Source: Scatophagus argus (taxonomy: Eukaryota; Chordata; Actinopteri; Scatophagidae). Taken from it: a stretch of DNA of 64,000 nt. Positions 38,501-53,500 of the stretch are shown one piece after another (positions within the stretch are counted from its first letter, which is position 1; every line of letters starts with the position of its first letter). The notes below the pieces were generated by a model. It ran no database searches. It saw only the letters and a program-made list of their open reading frames with translations, and was not told where the DNA came from. The stretch is taken from the NCBI RefSeq assembly GCF_020382885.2, contig NC_058513.1:8775774-8839773 (forward strand), written 5' to 3'. The translations under genes were made by a program, and so were the position numbers.

Positions 38501-41500
38501 ACAGCTGAGTGCAGCAATGTTCCAGCGCTCAAAAGGCTGTATTGCTTCACATGCATGCATTTGGAATAAGCATTTTTCTGTTCCCTTGTAAACTGTCTGC
38601 ATATCTTCAGTATACATATAATGTGAGATTAATGTTAACATCTGATGTAAGAAAGACTTGTCTTTGACTTATAACTTAAAAATGTGTCTGTGGTGAAAAC
38701 ACTTTCTGCAGCTGTTCAGCTTTCAGTAACATTTTTCTTAAACCATTTCTTGTTTTGCTTGTCATATGCAATGAGAATAAAAACTACCCTTTGCACACAT
38801 TAAAATCCTTGTAAACTCGCTATTGCCCTGTCTGCAAAAACTGATTTTCTTGTGTAGGTCAGGAGTAGAGTTCAATCAGTTCTGCAGTAAAACTATCACA
38901 TTAGTGAAATTACCTTAACAATGGGTTCTTCATAGTTAAATGTAGCTTATGTTCATATCAAGTACCGACTGCGTGTGCTTTTCATTGAAGTCGTTATGCT
39001 AACATTGCAGTCAAGTCATTTGCCCCCCTTTGTGCGGAAAACTTGCCCTTACATCATTTATGACGTCATCTTGAAGCATCTAGGCAGCACAAATGATAGG
39101 GTTTTTGGGAGTGTGATTTTCCTCTGTTGCCATGATGAAATGAGTTTTGAATGTTGTGTTACTTTTGTCTTTAAGGTGAAGGATTTGACCAAATTTTTGG
39201 ATCCCAGTGGCCTGGGAGTGATCAGCTTTGAAGACTTCCACCGTGGAATCTCTGCAATTAGCAGTGGAGGTGAGTCATCATCAGTTGCACTTTATAACAT
39301 GTGCCTCATGTGTGAGACTGCTTTTGTGTATGACTCTTGGGGTTCTGCAGCTAATGATTTGTGAACCTACCAGCTGAAAATATTTTGACATAAAAATGTC
39401 TTGCTTTGATCTTGTGTACTTGACTTGGCAACATTTTTAAAACACAAAACGTGGTGTTTATGTACTTGTAGTATTCCATGAGTGAGAACTTATTTTCTCT
39501 TTCACATCTATTTTATTTTGATGAACACCCTAAGTTCTGCTATTTAAACAACAAAAAAACAAACCCTCAGCAGCAAATTCTTGCACCTGCATTTGTCTCC
39601 ATATCTCTACATTCTCCACAACACCAGATATTGTTGTCAGCGCAGTATGTTCACATCCATCTCTCAGCTGAGGTGAGGGATTTTGAAAGGAAAGGCTCAA
39701 GACTGACCCAAATCCTTGGTACCTGGGCTTGAATTGCTGTTATCCTTAATTTAACTGTTTTGCTGCCCCCCTTCCATTATATATGCTTCTCAAAACATGT
39801 CTAAGTACACATACAGAGTATTTCTCTCCCAAAATGGGAACAAATCACTGGGTTTCTCATACATCGGCTTAGCAGTAAATCAAATCTAATTTAAATCCTG
39901 ATTTTGATTTAAATTTCAACTGTTTTCAGTAGTTAAAACAGTTAGTGATGTCAGTGAGATGGATTTAGTCACCCCAAAGTGACACCACTAGAGATAGTAT
40001 CTGCTCTGCTGCAGTTTACAGCATACACTGGCTGTGTTGATGTACAATAGAGTTGTGGTGATGATATCATCACAGCCTATTGATTGGTAGTACTCTTTCC
40101 CAGGGCTTTCTGGGTTGCACAGCTCTGGTTACTCAGGCCATTAATAAGTCAGGGACTGGAAAGCATGAGACACACAGACACATGGGCTTACTGGCAAGGC
40201 TTCAGATTGGGAGTGGCAGAGAGTCCTATTCACCTAAATTATTTACTGTCCTCTTGGCCCTGTCCTCTCAATGTCTCCCTTTTTCTCCCTGTTTCTCTCC
40301 TTGCCACTAGTTGTGACGCTGTGTTGTCAAACCTGTCTTTAATGATCTACATTGATACATTTGTTAAACGAATGGCTTTTATATTTACACATATATTGCC
40401 AAAAATCAATTAGATGAACAAATTTGTCATCTATTAATTGTAGCCATCACGTGTCATTTGAGCAAAGCTTTTATACTTTGTTTTGTTGGCTTGTTTGCCT
40501 AATGCATAGATCATGTAACCATGATGGGTCAGAACCCAGCCAGGGATCCTTACCCATTTTCCTGTTCCTCACTGTCCTGTCTTCTTCAGTATTTTCTGTG
40601 TGAACAATGTGAAGAATTAATCATACTATTTCCTACTGGAAGACAGTTTCTCATAAGTGTGTGTAGATTAGACCTCTACCATAACCTCCAAAGTCACTCA
40701 CACGCTCCTGACAGAATTCCACTGTGTTTGCGAAGGGGGAGTCCAATGTTTTTGACACGTTGCAGCTAAAGTATACATTTTTATATGCATTGGATACATG
40801 TCTTGTTTTCTATCACAGTTTTTAACACCTGCGCTGTAGTCAAAGGGCAAAACCTGCTTTTCCATTTTTCCAGTTTCAGTATAAACCTTACTGACGCCAC
40901 ATTGTTTTTTTTAATTTAAATTTCCTTCCACCTGTTACTGGCAGGGGTACTTTTTAATAAAGACAGGCCTGTAAGCGATGGAAATACCTTGTCTCCTGTA
41001 GTGGCTATGGCATGTCTAGAACAAAAAAAGTGGGCCTAGAAAATATTTGCGTCCTCTTGTGTTGTGATATTACACCTAGAGACTGCAGATGTGGTGCTCC
41101 AACCTAAACAAGCTTCACCTGCACAGCCCCATGAAGACTCACGTGACTGAAATGCCCTGCCATGTGTATGAGGGATGAAGAGCAATGCTTACATAAGACC
41201 AGGGTGTACAAAACCCCCTTGGGTCTAGTGGCACCTTTAGAGAATACTGTTTGTGTTGTGTTCTCTCAGTAGGATGCTATTCACAGCTCTGTTTACTAGA
41301 TACAGGAGCCTTAGTGGTGGATGGGGCTTCATCTTGGTGGTCCGTCTCAGGTTACATCCGCAGGTGATTTCAGCAGAGGCCTGTATTGACAAATTTCAAC
41401 TGGATATGGGTTGCTTTTTGTCCTTTTTATTGTTTTATTTTGCCCATACCTTTATTACTTGATATTCTATAGCCCTTGCAATGTGAGTGTAAAAGTTACA

Positions 41501-44500
41501 TAATGTTAGCTGTCACCTTACACTGAGATTGCTGACTGTAAATATGCCAAAGTAGGGCAGCTGGAACGGGATTTTAAATGCGTTGATTGCATGGTTGAAC
41601 AAATGCATTATAGGCAGAAATATCAGTTTGTCAAACACAGATATTTGCCATTAGTCTGTTGAGTTGAGTGAGTTGAGTCACCTTTATTCTGCTGCAAAAT
41701 AAAGATAAAACTTTATCAAGTCATCACATAATAGATTTTCTTAATGAGTTTGGCAGACATTTAAATGGTCATAACTATAGTGTTAAGCAGAAAGTGAGAC
41801 ATGAATAAAGTCATATCCAAGCTTGCTCTCTTGTTATCATTCTCTGAGAAAGTGCTCACTGCTTTTATTGCATATCATGTACTTGTTCACAGTGCCAATG
41901 CATATTTAATGATGACAACGCATCTGAATTGTCAAGTATGAACATGCTGGTTATTGGGTTTTGATTTGTTTTATAAAAATCTGAAAAGAAAGTCTAATAG
42001 TACTATCATTAAACAATTTGTAAAATATTTGCTACATAACCTGCTGTGACATATTCTTTCTTGTTAATTGTTCTTTGTTTGCACATGGACATTGGTAATA
42101 TAAACCTGTCTTGTATTTTTTTAGCCTCCCATGGTTGTTTGACATGATGTGTTTATTCTGCACACATTAAACCTGTCTTCTTCCTCTCATATCTGCAGGT
42201 CCAGAGCCTCAGCTCTATAGTGTAAACTACAGTCCAGGGGATGGAGCTGTGGGCTGCCCAGAGGAGTATGATGAGGTGAGGCACCACACAAGAGGCTTAA
42301 TCTCTGTCTAGTTGTGTATGTGGTCCGGTTGTTTAGCCTTCAGTTCCCATTGGTGCGCACAGCAGCACAGTGTGTGGAGGTCACGGGCTGACCTCCCTGT
42401 GCACTCACTCTCTTCGTACTGTAATTCAGAGTGCTTTGCAGAGTTATCATTACCACTGTGTGAATGTTCCACAGACTGAACACCCTGGTTTGGCTGTTGC
42501 TAAATAGCATCTGGCAGGCTAGGCTTTTGAGTATTCTTTGACAAATGTTGAATTAGCTGGAATGTGTGTTGAGTTTTTACATCTGTGTGGATGTGTGTTT
42601 TTACAGTTGTGGTCAGCATATCTGGAATTCCCGTCTCCTCTTGCACACAGAGCTTGTATATTTAACCATCATTGTTGCTGGCCTCCGCAAAATTTCAATG
42701 TTTCTGCTTTTGTGTGCAACTGGAGCATTGCAGTAATATGACTGTTGTTTTAGCGGCTGTGGATTGCGCACTATCAGCGCCCTCTGTTGATATGGTTTTG
42801 AAGTGCAGGTCCATGTACAACAGATATGTGTGCAAATGGATTCCCTCCCCTTAAATCCATTTTATGGGCTTCATGAATTGGTAATTGTGTGATAAAATGA
42901 GATGTTCACCTGAAATACTTTGGTTAAAAACGTAATACATTACATCCCTGTGGAGTAAATCTAATACAAGAGCCCAATGCCTGATGTATTGCATAGTCTC
43001 ATTTGATTTATCAGAATCAGAATCAGAATCAGAATTCCTTTATTAATCCCTGGAGGGAAATTCTTGAAAGCTATGAACTGCTCCAAGGCTCCAGTGAAAG
43101 CCGTGTTAAAAATTGTTTGAAAATATGGACCTTTAATATATTATAGCTGATAGAGGACCACCAAATTGTGGTGAAATTAAGATACACTATATAGACAAAA
43201 GTATTGGGGCACCTGACCATGACACCAACAGGGACTTTAATGACATGCATTCTAAATACATAGACAGCTTTGCAGCTATAACAACTTCCACTCTACTGGG
43301 AAGGCTTTCTATAAGATTTAGGAGTGTTTCTGTGGCCGTTCATTCATGCAGTAGAGCATTTGTGAGGTCGAGCACTCGTATTGCTCACAATCTCCGTTCT
43401 AGTTCATCTCAAAGGTGTTGGATGGGGTTGAGGTCAGGGTTCTGTGTGGGCCAGTCAGGTTCATTCAACCATGTCTTTATGGGCTTTGCTTTGCTTTTTG
43501 CTTTTGGGGCACAGTCATATTTGAACTGAAAGGGCTTCCCCCAAACTGTTGCCACAAAGTTGGAAACATAGCATAGCAGTATGCTGAAGCATTCAGATTT
43601 CCCTTCACTGGAAGTAAGGAACCGAGCCCACACACTGGAAAACAGCCCCATCCCAATACCTTTGTTTATATAGTGTGTTTGGAGTTACACTTGATATTAA
43701 ATGATACATATATTACATTACATGTACCCATATGAGCATGAGCAATTCCTGAATGGTGTGTGATACAGCTTAAAGGCTTGGTGGACCCACTCGTGTTGCC
43801 TTAGATGTGAGGCTAATGTGAGTGTTGAAATATAAATCTGTATCTGTCAAGGTTTGTTTTTTCACTTGAGGTCTTATTATTTATATTATGTGTAGTTGCA
43901 TATGATCAGGAACTGATTTAACTAACCTCAGATTTTAATTCAGTTTATGCCTTTAAAGTTCTGAGATCTTTTATTCAAATATATATTACAAATGGAAAAA
44001 GTGAAAATCTGAACTTACGGCCTTCAAGGTCCAGTAATTTATAAACTGTCTTTCTTGTTTACTGGAACCTGTAAGCAGAGTTTTGGAGAAGTTTGTGTTT
44101 GTGTTTGAGGTAGACTCCACACCTGTGTCCGTGGCCTTGTTTTTCCCTCAGGTTTCTGGCAGAAAAGAGTTCCTGTCTCTCAATGGCTGTGCTGTTCTAG
44201 CCATGTTTGCTTTCAAAACAGGCGAGGTGAGGCTGCTCAGCTAAAGCTTGGCATAAGAGGAAATCAACTCCCCATCCTCCTCATTTTTCCCCTTAATAAA
44301 TATTTTCTGCCATTGCTAAGTTTCACACTTCCATCTCGTGTTTGAATCCTTTAAGAGAACCACATAACAGCAGCAGCAGTGGCCTTCCCACTTGTCATAG
44401 CTGGTGTTTGTTACTGTTCTGCCAAAACTTTACAGATTAAGCACCCACCCCTTTGACTGTGTTACAGCTTAACAGCACGGTACTTTTCTGGCACACGGTC

Positions 44501-47500
44501 TGACTTTTCTACTAGGTTGTTGTGATGTATAGCCCTCATTCACTTTCGTCTATGAAAGTATATAACATGTAGAACACAACTTAATGATTTATAGTGTCAA
44601 TCTTGGCTAGGAGAGACTAAATAGTTATCAGCTGATATTGTGGTGTTTTCACTCGGGAGAACGCTGGTCGATTGAGCATTACTGTTGCTATGCTCCTGTT
44701 TCTCTTTGGACTTTGTCTCTGTCTCCTCCCCTCTGACCACCCAGTGGAGCTGAATGAGGTGTTACAGTATTTTTCATTTTTTCTCTCGTTCTCTGAGAGT
44801 GAAGGTGAGGGAGCTTTAGTAGGAGTTGTTGGGAGGCTTTCATGGCCGGCCAGCTTTTCTGTCAATGAAACAAGGCAGAGAGAATGTTTCTGGGCATGGT
44901 GGATAGCCCTCTGGGCCCTGCTGCTCCTGACGCTTCATTTATAATGGTACGTTTATACTTTCCAGCATGACTCACCTGTGCTGTCTTCATTATTGCTCCC
45001 CAGCTCTGATACCTGATAATGTGTCTCTAGTTGCTAATAGCTTCAGATGTTTTTTTTTTGGCATGTATCAGTCGGTGGGTTTTGTACTGAGCATTTGGTG
45101 TTTGTTGCTTTGAAAGCTTAAAGCTTGTTCATTTTGTGTGAATGTGTTGTTTAGAGGTTTTGGTGCGGCAGGTTTTGCTTGGAACAGCCATCTGAATCAC
45201 AACAGACTGTCTCTTGAGTCTGTTTATGCTCTGTGGCTTGTTTGGGCGATACCTGCTGGCTAGACTTGAAGATTCGAAATGGACTATCTTTGAAATGACT
45301 GTTTTTTTTTTCACACTTTTTGATCAATCTAAGTGTGTTATTTGCATTTTGCTTCAAAGAATTACAAATAATCTTTACTTGAAATACAACTGACGACCTT
45401 TAAAATAATTGTGTAAACATTGTAATCTCAAAACATACATCTCTTTATCGTTATAACAATGGAAACTGTTTTTTGAGTGCTGCTTTTTTGTCTATGTTCT
45501 GTTGCTGCAGTGGAACAAAGAGAGCCATGTTATTATTTTAATCATGCAAAAAATACAGTATATGCAGCATTACAACTATACATTAACAACTATACATTAT
45601 ATATATTTATATATAAACCTGTTATTTCACATACTTGTGTTCACATACTTTGTGTACACCTTTTAATTTTTCACCTTTGTTGTCCTTGTTATAGCTATTA
45701 TGTTAATTTCTGCCAAAGTAATTTGAGAGCTGTGACAAAAGTCCTATTCCTTGTATGTGTGTACATACTTGGCCAGTAAAGCTTATTGTTCAGTTACAGT
45801 TTGTGATGTGTTGCATGTAATGTGTTTATTCTCCCTGTGTTTCTGTTACTGCAGCAAAATGAGGTGACAGACAGTGCATACTTAGGTTCTGAGAGCACGT
45901 ACAGTGAGTGTGAGACCTTCACCGATGAGGACACCGGTGCCCTTGTACCGCCCGAAATGCATGAGGATGTGGAGACGGACAGCGGCATCGAGGCCACGCT
46001 ACACGACCCTGAAGATGGTGGAAATAGGTTCATATCAATTTTACTCTCATCCACATAATATTCGGAATTGTTGCTGACTACAGAATTTGCCCTATGTTTA
46101 TCTCTGATGTCCAGCTAAGGGTTGGCCTTAGAGTTGTCCTGCACTGGTCTTTCATGCATGTGACTTGGTTTGCGAGTCATACGTGCCTAACACTGGATCA
46201 CTTGGGCTCTATTTGGGTCACCAGACAGTTGACAGTAGTAGCAGTAGACAGTCACCATTTGACTGATGTCTGAAATGCTAGTGGGAAGAAAGTCAGTCAA
46301 ACAAACAACAATATTTCAGCATTGTGAAATATTGTCCTTAATTGTTGGTTAAATGGCTCCTCATGTACTTGTACACCAGATATTGTCACAAGCATCTTGA
46401 GGCAACACTTTACTTGGTCAACAGGAAAGCTCATTCAGAGGCAGCTTGAAATATGCACAGTGTGAGCTACAGAGACCTTGAACACAGAAAACACTTCTGC
46501 AGTTCTTTATGCAAGTCAGTGTGTCTGAGTGGATCATGCTTTGTATCAGCTAAAAACTGGCTGAGATCTGTTCATCTCTGAACATTCAGTTTATAGCCTT
46601 TACTGTTAATGATCACAGTACGTTACATATTCTGAATATTATCCCTCCTGCAGCTTGATTTTTCAGGAACCGCTCGAATTCTGTTCATAGTTTTCTTACA
46701 AGGGTTTTCATTTGTTGTCTGTCCCTTTTCTCACGGTTGGGTTGTTTTATTCTTTTATACTTTATTTATTATATCCGATTTATTAATATGGTAATAATTG
46801 TTTCTGTGCTAATCACAGGACCAGTAGGAGAAACCTGAGATTTTATATATTTTTAAGGTGCAGACAAACCTGTGATTGTGAACCCAATTTCTCTCATTTG
46901 ATTGGGAATCCTCATTTGAATTTGAATATCTCTCTTTTTTTAAAGACGGGTAGTTGCAGCAGATGAGGTCTGTATGTCTGTACATGAATGTTCTTGTTGA
47001 TATAGAATTCAGGGCAAACACAAGGGAGGAAATACAGAGAACCGAGGCCTCTTCTGTTGACTCTGTGACCTGTCTGTGCGGCTTGATGACAGTTTGGAGT
47101 GGTCTGCCTGACGTGGATGTGTTTGGACTTCCCATTCCATGACTGAGCCTTGAATTCCAGGAAGTGTTGAGTTAGCGTTTTTCCCCTTTTTTTCTTTCTT
47201 TGGTGCAGGCTAATCTAAATACCCTCCACTTATTCATACCATCGTCCTGTTAAGTCCACTGCTGACGGGAAGCTTACACTCATACTGTACGACTCTGTGA
47301 CCTTTATATACTCTCATTTCAACAGTCTTTTTACCAAAACTTTGTAAACCCATTGCTTACTCGCCTACCAGAATGAAGAAGCACTCTTAATTCATCAGTG
47401 ACATAAACATGCAAGTGTATATCTTGATGGAGAAAGGCTTATGTGAAAAATATGAACAAACCTTCAAGGGATTTTTCAAGTCAGAAACAATTAGCTACTT

Positions 47501-50500
47501 ACACTGATACAGCACTGACTGTGTGTAAATGCAACAAAAAAGATCAGTGACTAAGATGAGATTTTGCCATGTGGCCTGGTTAGCCCAGCTTCCTCCAGCC
47601 ATATTCAGGTTAGGAGTATATGCACTGGATTGGGGATTAAGAATTTAACAGGATTAGCCTCCCCCCACCCCCTCTGTCCTACCCATGTCCCCACACATTT
47701 GGCCCTTGGACAGTCAACAAGACTGTCTGTTGGCCGTTGCTTAGCCTCAAATCTGCTTAACCCGCTCACAGTCAACCCGTTCTGGTACAGCCTCAAGTCT
47801 TGGGTGGCACAGACGATGCATCGTCAGTCATGTGGTCCTGTAGATTTGCAGCTCAGTAGGACCACAGACTTGGTTGTTTACAAAGGCAAACAATCTCGTT
47901 TTCTCCAAACAGGAGAGTCGTGAATTTTTATTTTAAAGCAGTGTAACCTGTGAAACTTCAGGATTCCACTCTGGTTGTCCGGGGTTTTAACTCCAGTTGC
48001 TCCACGGCTTTCACGCCAGGGCAGTGGAGGTCCTTTAAAGATGCGTTCTCTCTCCTCGCCGTCCCTCTGTGTGAGGGACCTCAGTATGGGGCTAAGTAGT
48101 AAGAACCTGAGTAAAGGGTAAGTGACTTCAAAGTTGGCTGTGTTACTATTTAACCAGTTGAACTTGATATTTGCATTGCTGCAGTGAAAACTGCATTGTC
48201 GTCTCGTGAAAATGAAGAGTGTTCAGAGAGTCAGTTGCAAAGTCTGACTACTTTTTTTGTGCAATGGTGTAGTATCTTTTCAGACTGTGAATTAAGGTGT
48301 TGTTTTAGCTTTCAACGGGACAATATTCATTTTTGTTGCAGACAAGCAAAATGGCTTTGTCACTGTGTGCTGAGAAAGCAAGCTTTTCTGCTGATTTGGA
48401 CATCCTTGTCCTGTGTGTGCTTAAGACATCTAACATACCGGTATCCTGTTGGACAACAGGAAAGGCCAGTTTTCCTGTTAAGTGAAGATCAGATAGATTA
48501 TTTACTGAAAATCTCGTAACTCTGTCACATTCACAGAAAACAGGTCCAGAAAAACTCTGTAGGCTTTTGTGGAAGGTTAGCAGACAGTTCTTAAAAAGCA
48601 AAAGTCACAACACCACACCTTTGTCAGTGCACTTAAGGACTCTTAAACTTCACCCTCCATGAAGGTTCCCCTCACATGTCTGAAGTGTTGTTTTTTTTTT
48701 TTTTTTTGTATCACCAGCAAGGCACAAGCCATACTGTTTCAGCCAAAGCAGCCTTTGGGATTAATGTGAATTAACAGATTACCTTTGAAGACGTTGAAGT
48801 GATGGTCGAACTTGTCCAGATTGCTGCACTTGCTGGGGGAAGATTAATTATACTTGTTTTTGGATTTACTGAAAACTCTAGTTATTTCCAGACTTCTCGA
48901 TCCAACACAACAAACAATAGCCAGCCTTTTTAGAACTTGATACTCAGATACTATTGCTCAACCATGGCTATTTTCTTTGAATTGAGTCAAAAGATGGGCC
49001 TTGTTTAGTTTGGTTGAGATTGTGGTTTCTGAAACAGATGATTATGTGGCTTTTCATACCCAGTTGGACCTTCATTTTTATTCTCCCTAAACCTGGCACA
49101 TTTTGTTTCTTTTCTGGCTAGGACCTAACATTCATTCTCACGTGTCTCTCAGGTTTTCCCTAAACTCTGAGCTCCACAACCACCAACCAACCTTGGTGAC
49201 GGTCATCGGTGGAGAGGAGGAGCACTTTGAGGACTTTGGAGAAAGTAATACCTCAGAGTTGCTACTGGAGAGCAGCGTGGAGGAGACCGAGGGGCAGGGC
49301 AACTCCCCTCTCCTGCAGCCCCCTGAGCAGATCAATGGCTCCTCACTGCTTTCTCCCAGGTATGAGCTTGTCTTCCCTACACAACCAACAAAGACTCGCT
49401 TAAAATTTTTAATCTTGAATGAGGACAGAGTTATTTGGACGTGTAGATAACCTGAAGATTATTTAAGTGACGTGAATATTAATATCATTTTGACTACACT
49501 GTCACCTTTGTTTTTATCAGCCCTTCCTGATAACACGTGTGACGTTGTTGCAGTCTCAGTTTTTAATGCCTCTATTTGCACTCTTCAGAGAAAATGTTTC
49601 TCTTTCAACAAAGACACTGAGGTCGAACTTTGATAAGAGCTTTCTGGAGATGTCCTTCTCACCCTTATCTGCCTCCTTTTCTGCTGAAGGGCAAGATAAA
49701 CGAAGTGTATACAAAGTTCATTCCATTAGTCTGACTCTGACTGCTCATTAAAGTCATTAAAATGTTGATATTAGGTTGTTGTAAAACTGTACTTCCTTTC
49801 CCAAGTGGTCTGAGCAAAGGTTTTGTACACTGTCTCACGTCTTAAGGGTGACGCCTGTTGCCAATCCTTCTGGTACGGACAGAAGGTGGATGTTTTGTTG
49901 CACTCAGTTCAGACACCTTAAGGAGTATCTAACAAGCTTTGCCTCTGTACTGAAGTAGAACACATACAGGTTGACTTTAGCAGTGTATGGTGTCTGACAT
50001 AAAGCAAAAATATAACTAGGTTTATGCACACACCCCTACCTCTTTGATACTCTTTATTTGTGTTGTAGCTTTTTATATTTTTCTTCCTTCCTGTTCTGTT
50101 TCCATCAGGGACCCAGAGCTGGGTAATGTGTAATTTCAACAGGAAGCTGTTGACAACTAAATGCCCAGTTTTTCTAGCCCATTGACAACATGGAAATAAG
50201 CTGGTCTAACTGGATTAGTATGAATAACGAAAGTGACTTTTAGGAATTTAAATTTGCTAAAGCGACTTGATGATAATCTGAGGCATTGTCATTGTAACAG
50301 AAAATGGTGAAAGGATAAATCAAAGTGGAAAAGTACACACAAAGGGATAAACCAGACAAGTTAATTATGCCTCTTAAAATGATGACTCAGGACCATAAAT
50401 GATAAATTAATTAAATTCAATCAGTAGATTGTACTGAAAAATTACATGGCTTACAAGCTGTATAGAAATCTACATGGTGGTTAGGCTAAAAAAAAAAAAT

Positions 50501-53500
50501 TCATACACAAAAAAAATAACAGCATCCCACAAACTTCTCCCACTCAGTGTGAATGCGTCACCGTGTTTTGAGCCAATCAGGGTCATTGTTGGCACATGTA
50601 GCAGTGCCTCCTCCGCACACCCCCACATCTTATCCATCTGCATAGTACAGCACACTGACAACACGCGCACACTGTTGGGTTTTGCCTGTGTTCTGCAAAA
50701 GCTCACGTCACTGTATGTATTGTTTAACAAAGTCATCCTTCACGCCGTTAGGAGAAAACGGCTTGGTACAGCAGTACATATGACCATCAAGTGACTCTCA
50801 CTCAAAGTCTGCCGTGCCTCGTTTCTGCCCACATAAACAGGAACCTGTGCCAGTGTGTTGCATAATTCAGACCCGCTTCCTGAATGAACAATCAGCTGGT
50901 AGAGGTGATGTGAGGACGAGGGTATGGACTTCAAACTATGAAATGATCAACGTTGTGCTTCATTTATTTGCCTGAGAGTTATATTGTTGTTATATTGCTT
51001 TATTTAACTTATTTAACCATTCTGTAGGTGTTCTGAACTCGTGGCAAAGTTGCTGAGGTTAAACAGGCAAAAATGCACAGACATCGACATGTTTGTCCTC
51101 CTTGAATGTTTCCTTACACTATCCACACTGCAGTCTGTCTCACCTCTCCCTCCCACCGTAGCCCTTACACTTTACTCTGTCAGTCACTGTCGTGGTTTTC
51201 ACTAATACTCCCCCCTGCCCCCTCAGAGGTGTCCTCCTGTCCCACCTCAGTGCACCCCTTTTTGTCCATCACTCACCACTTCCTCATACTCTTTCCCCCC
51301 TGTTTCCTCTTTCCAGTGCACCTGCTCCTCTCCCTGACTGCTTTCAAAGCTTCCTCAGGGAGGAGGCGCTGGACTTTTTCTGTAGCCAGTGTCACAAACA
51401 AATAAGTCGTCTCGAGGACCTCTCCACTCGCCTCAATTTCCTAGAGATGACTAGGTAACACGTCATTCACAACCCACGATTACGTGTGAATGTGTTTGCA
51501 GTGCTGATTAGATACAGTATAGTGCATGTTGTCATAATATATGCATGCTGTGTTGGACTAGCAACAACATGGTGTGTCTTATGTCACAGATTGTACTCTT
51601 ACACACAAGGGTACATTTTGTGGATCTGTTTAAAGCCCATCCTTACCTCACGCCGTCTCCTATCTTTTTTCATCTACACCCTCTTTTCTTGAATTGCAGT
51701 GTGTTAATATTTAGCATTTATTAACAGAAAAACTCATTTAAGGCATTTCACTGGCTAAATGACGGTAGCTGACTCTTTCCCATTGGTACCATCTGTGCAA
51801 ATTATGATTTGTCACTCATACATGAAAAACATTTTGCTCATCTGAAAATAAACTTAATACATTGATTGTACATGAATCAATAACCCCTGAGTATCGCAGG
51901 TGAGTATTTTTGATTCTTCATGCCATTGTCTTCGTGCTTCATTCAACAACTGCTGGTAGTGGAGTGAAGCTTTTCAAAGAACCTGCTTTTATTGGAACAG
52001 ACGTGCTGATCCAGGATTACTGACCAGTAGCTGTAGTACAGAAACTTGCTAATACTGAAATCCTGTTTGATTTGTTCAACAATAAGTTGAACTTTCCAAT
52101 TCATGATTTTGAAATCAATACAACTCCTGTTTTAGATTTTATTTGGTGTTTCTATAATGCTTTGTGTTAGTCTGGATCAGCACTTGTTGGACACTATTAG
52201 TATATGCTGCTGTGTTTGTGCTAGACTGCTGTGATGTGTGAACATCTTGTAGTTTTGATTTGAACAAATACCCACTGATTTATTTGTAAGGAAGCACCTC
52301 AGCTTGACCTTTCATCTTTGGGGCTCCTGTGCTAGCAGAGAGAGGGATGGGGGTGGATCGGACAAATAGCAAGAGATAGCGTCTCTTTCCTCTATCCTTT
52401 TCTCTTCCTGACCATTTTTCCTGTTGTTTTGTCTCCCCATCCAGCGCTGGAAAGAGGCTGTCCAGCAAGAAAGTAGCAAGGTAAGCTGAATAGTTGCTCT
52501 GAAGGGTTCTAATTTCTAGTATGACAGTAACTGATATTCTGTGTTTGACATAAGGAAATAGCAGTTTATCAAATGTAAACTGGCTCCAAGGACAGTCATG
52601 TTCAGTTTTGTCTCTCCACGTGCAGGCATCTCCTCCAGAACAGCTCCATGACACTGGACACCATGAGCGACTTAACACGGGACATCCTGGAACTCGCCGA
52701 CAACGACATCACAGACAAGGTGAGAGAGAGATGTGTCAAGGAAGTGAACTGATGATCTTTCACATCCCTCTGGTTACACACACTCATACTTATGTGAGCT
52801 GCCACAGTTTTCACCTGTAGAAGGTGTTTTTAAAAGAAGGAGGTACAGCAGTAAGACAGATGCATCTCAGCTGATCACTCTGACGCTAACCACAACCATT
52901 TAACTTTCCCAGGTTCTCCTGCTCGAGCGTCGAGTAGCAGAGCTGGAAAAGGAGTCAGAGGCATCAGGGGAGCAGCACGCTCGACTTCGACAGGACAACC
53001 TTCACCTGGTGCACCGGGCCAACGCCTTGGAGGAGCAACTGAAGGAGCAGGAGCTCCACGCTGACGAGCAACTACAACAAGAGAGCCGTCGTCAAAAGGA
53101 GGCCCTGATCAAGCTGGAGAGGGAGAGGGGGCTGGAGCTGGAAAACCTGCAGGCCAGGTGAGCAGATTACAGCAGACAGCTGGAAAAATCTTAAAAATAT
53201 TTATTAACTGTACAACATATTCATTTATATTTGGTGTAAGATTTGCACATGTTGTAGTTTGATCCCAGTGTTTATTATTTGGATGAGCTAAAAAAAAAAT
53301 GATTGGATGTTGTAGTTCACTTACTGTATGATAATTTCAACTGGATGTTGACATTGTTTCGTGATATTGTTTGGTGACGTGATGGGTTGTTGTTTTTGGT
53401 CTCGTTGCTGTATTGGATTTAATGTTATATTACAAACACAGATCTTCATTGTGATACCATGTTGTTTGTTTGAGGACTCACGGCTCAATACTGCCACCCT

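Larger units (their letters stand above)
42276..45854 (+). other. RAB11FIP3 intron 3
   Basis: About 3.6 kb, GTGAGG to CTGCAG. It holds a retrotransposon tail (43010-43063), a Tc1-type deletion derivative (43185-43675) and a candidate cassette exon (44152-44226), listed separately. Confidence 0.7.

Noticed and set aside
43409-43651. Active transposase gene
   Set aside because: Only a C-terminal fragment remains, most of the catalytic domain is deleted, and the expected third acid is Gln.
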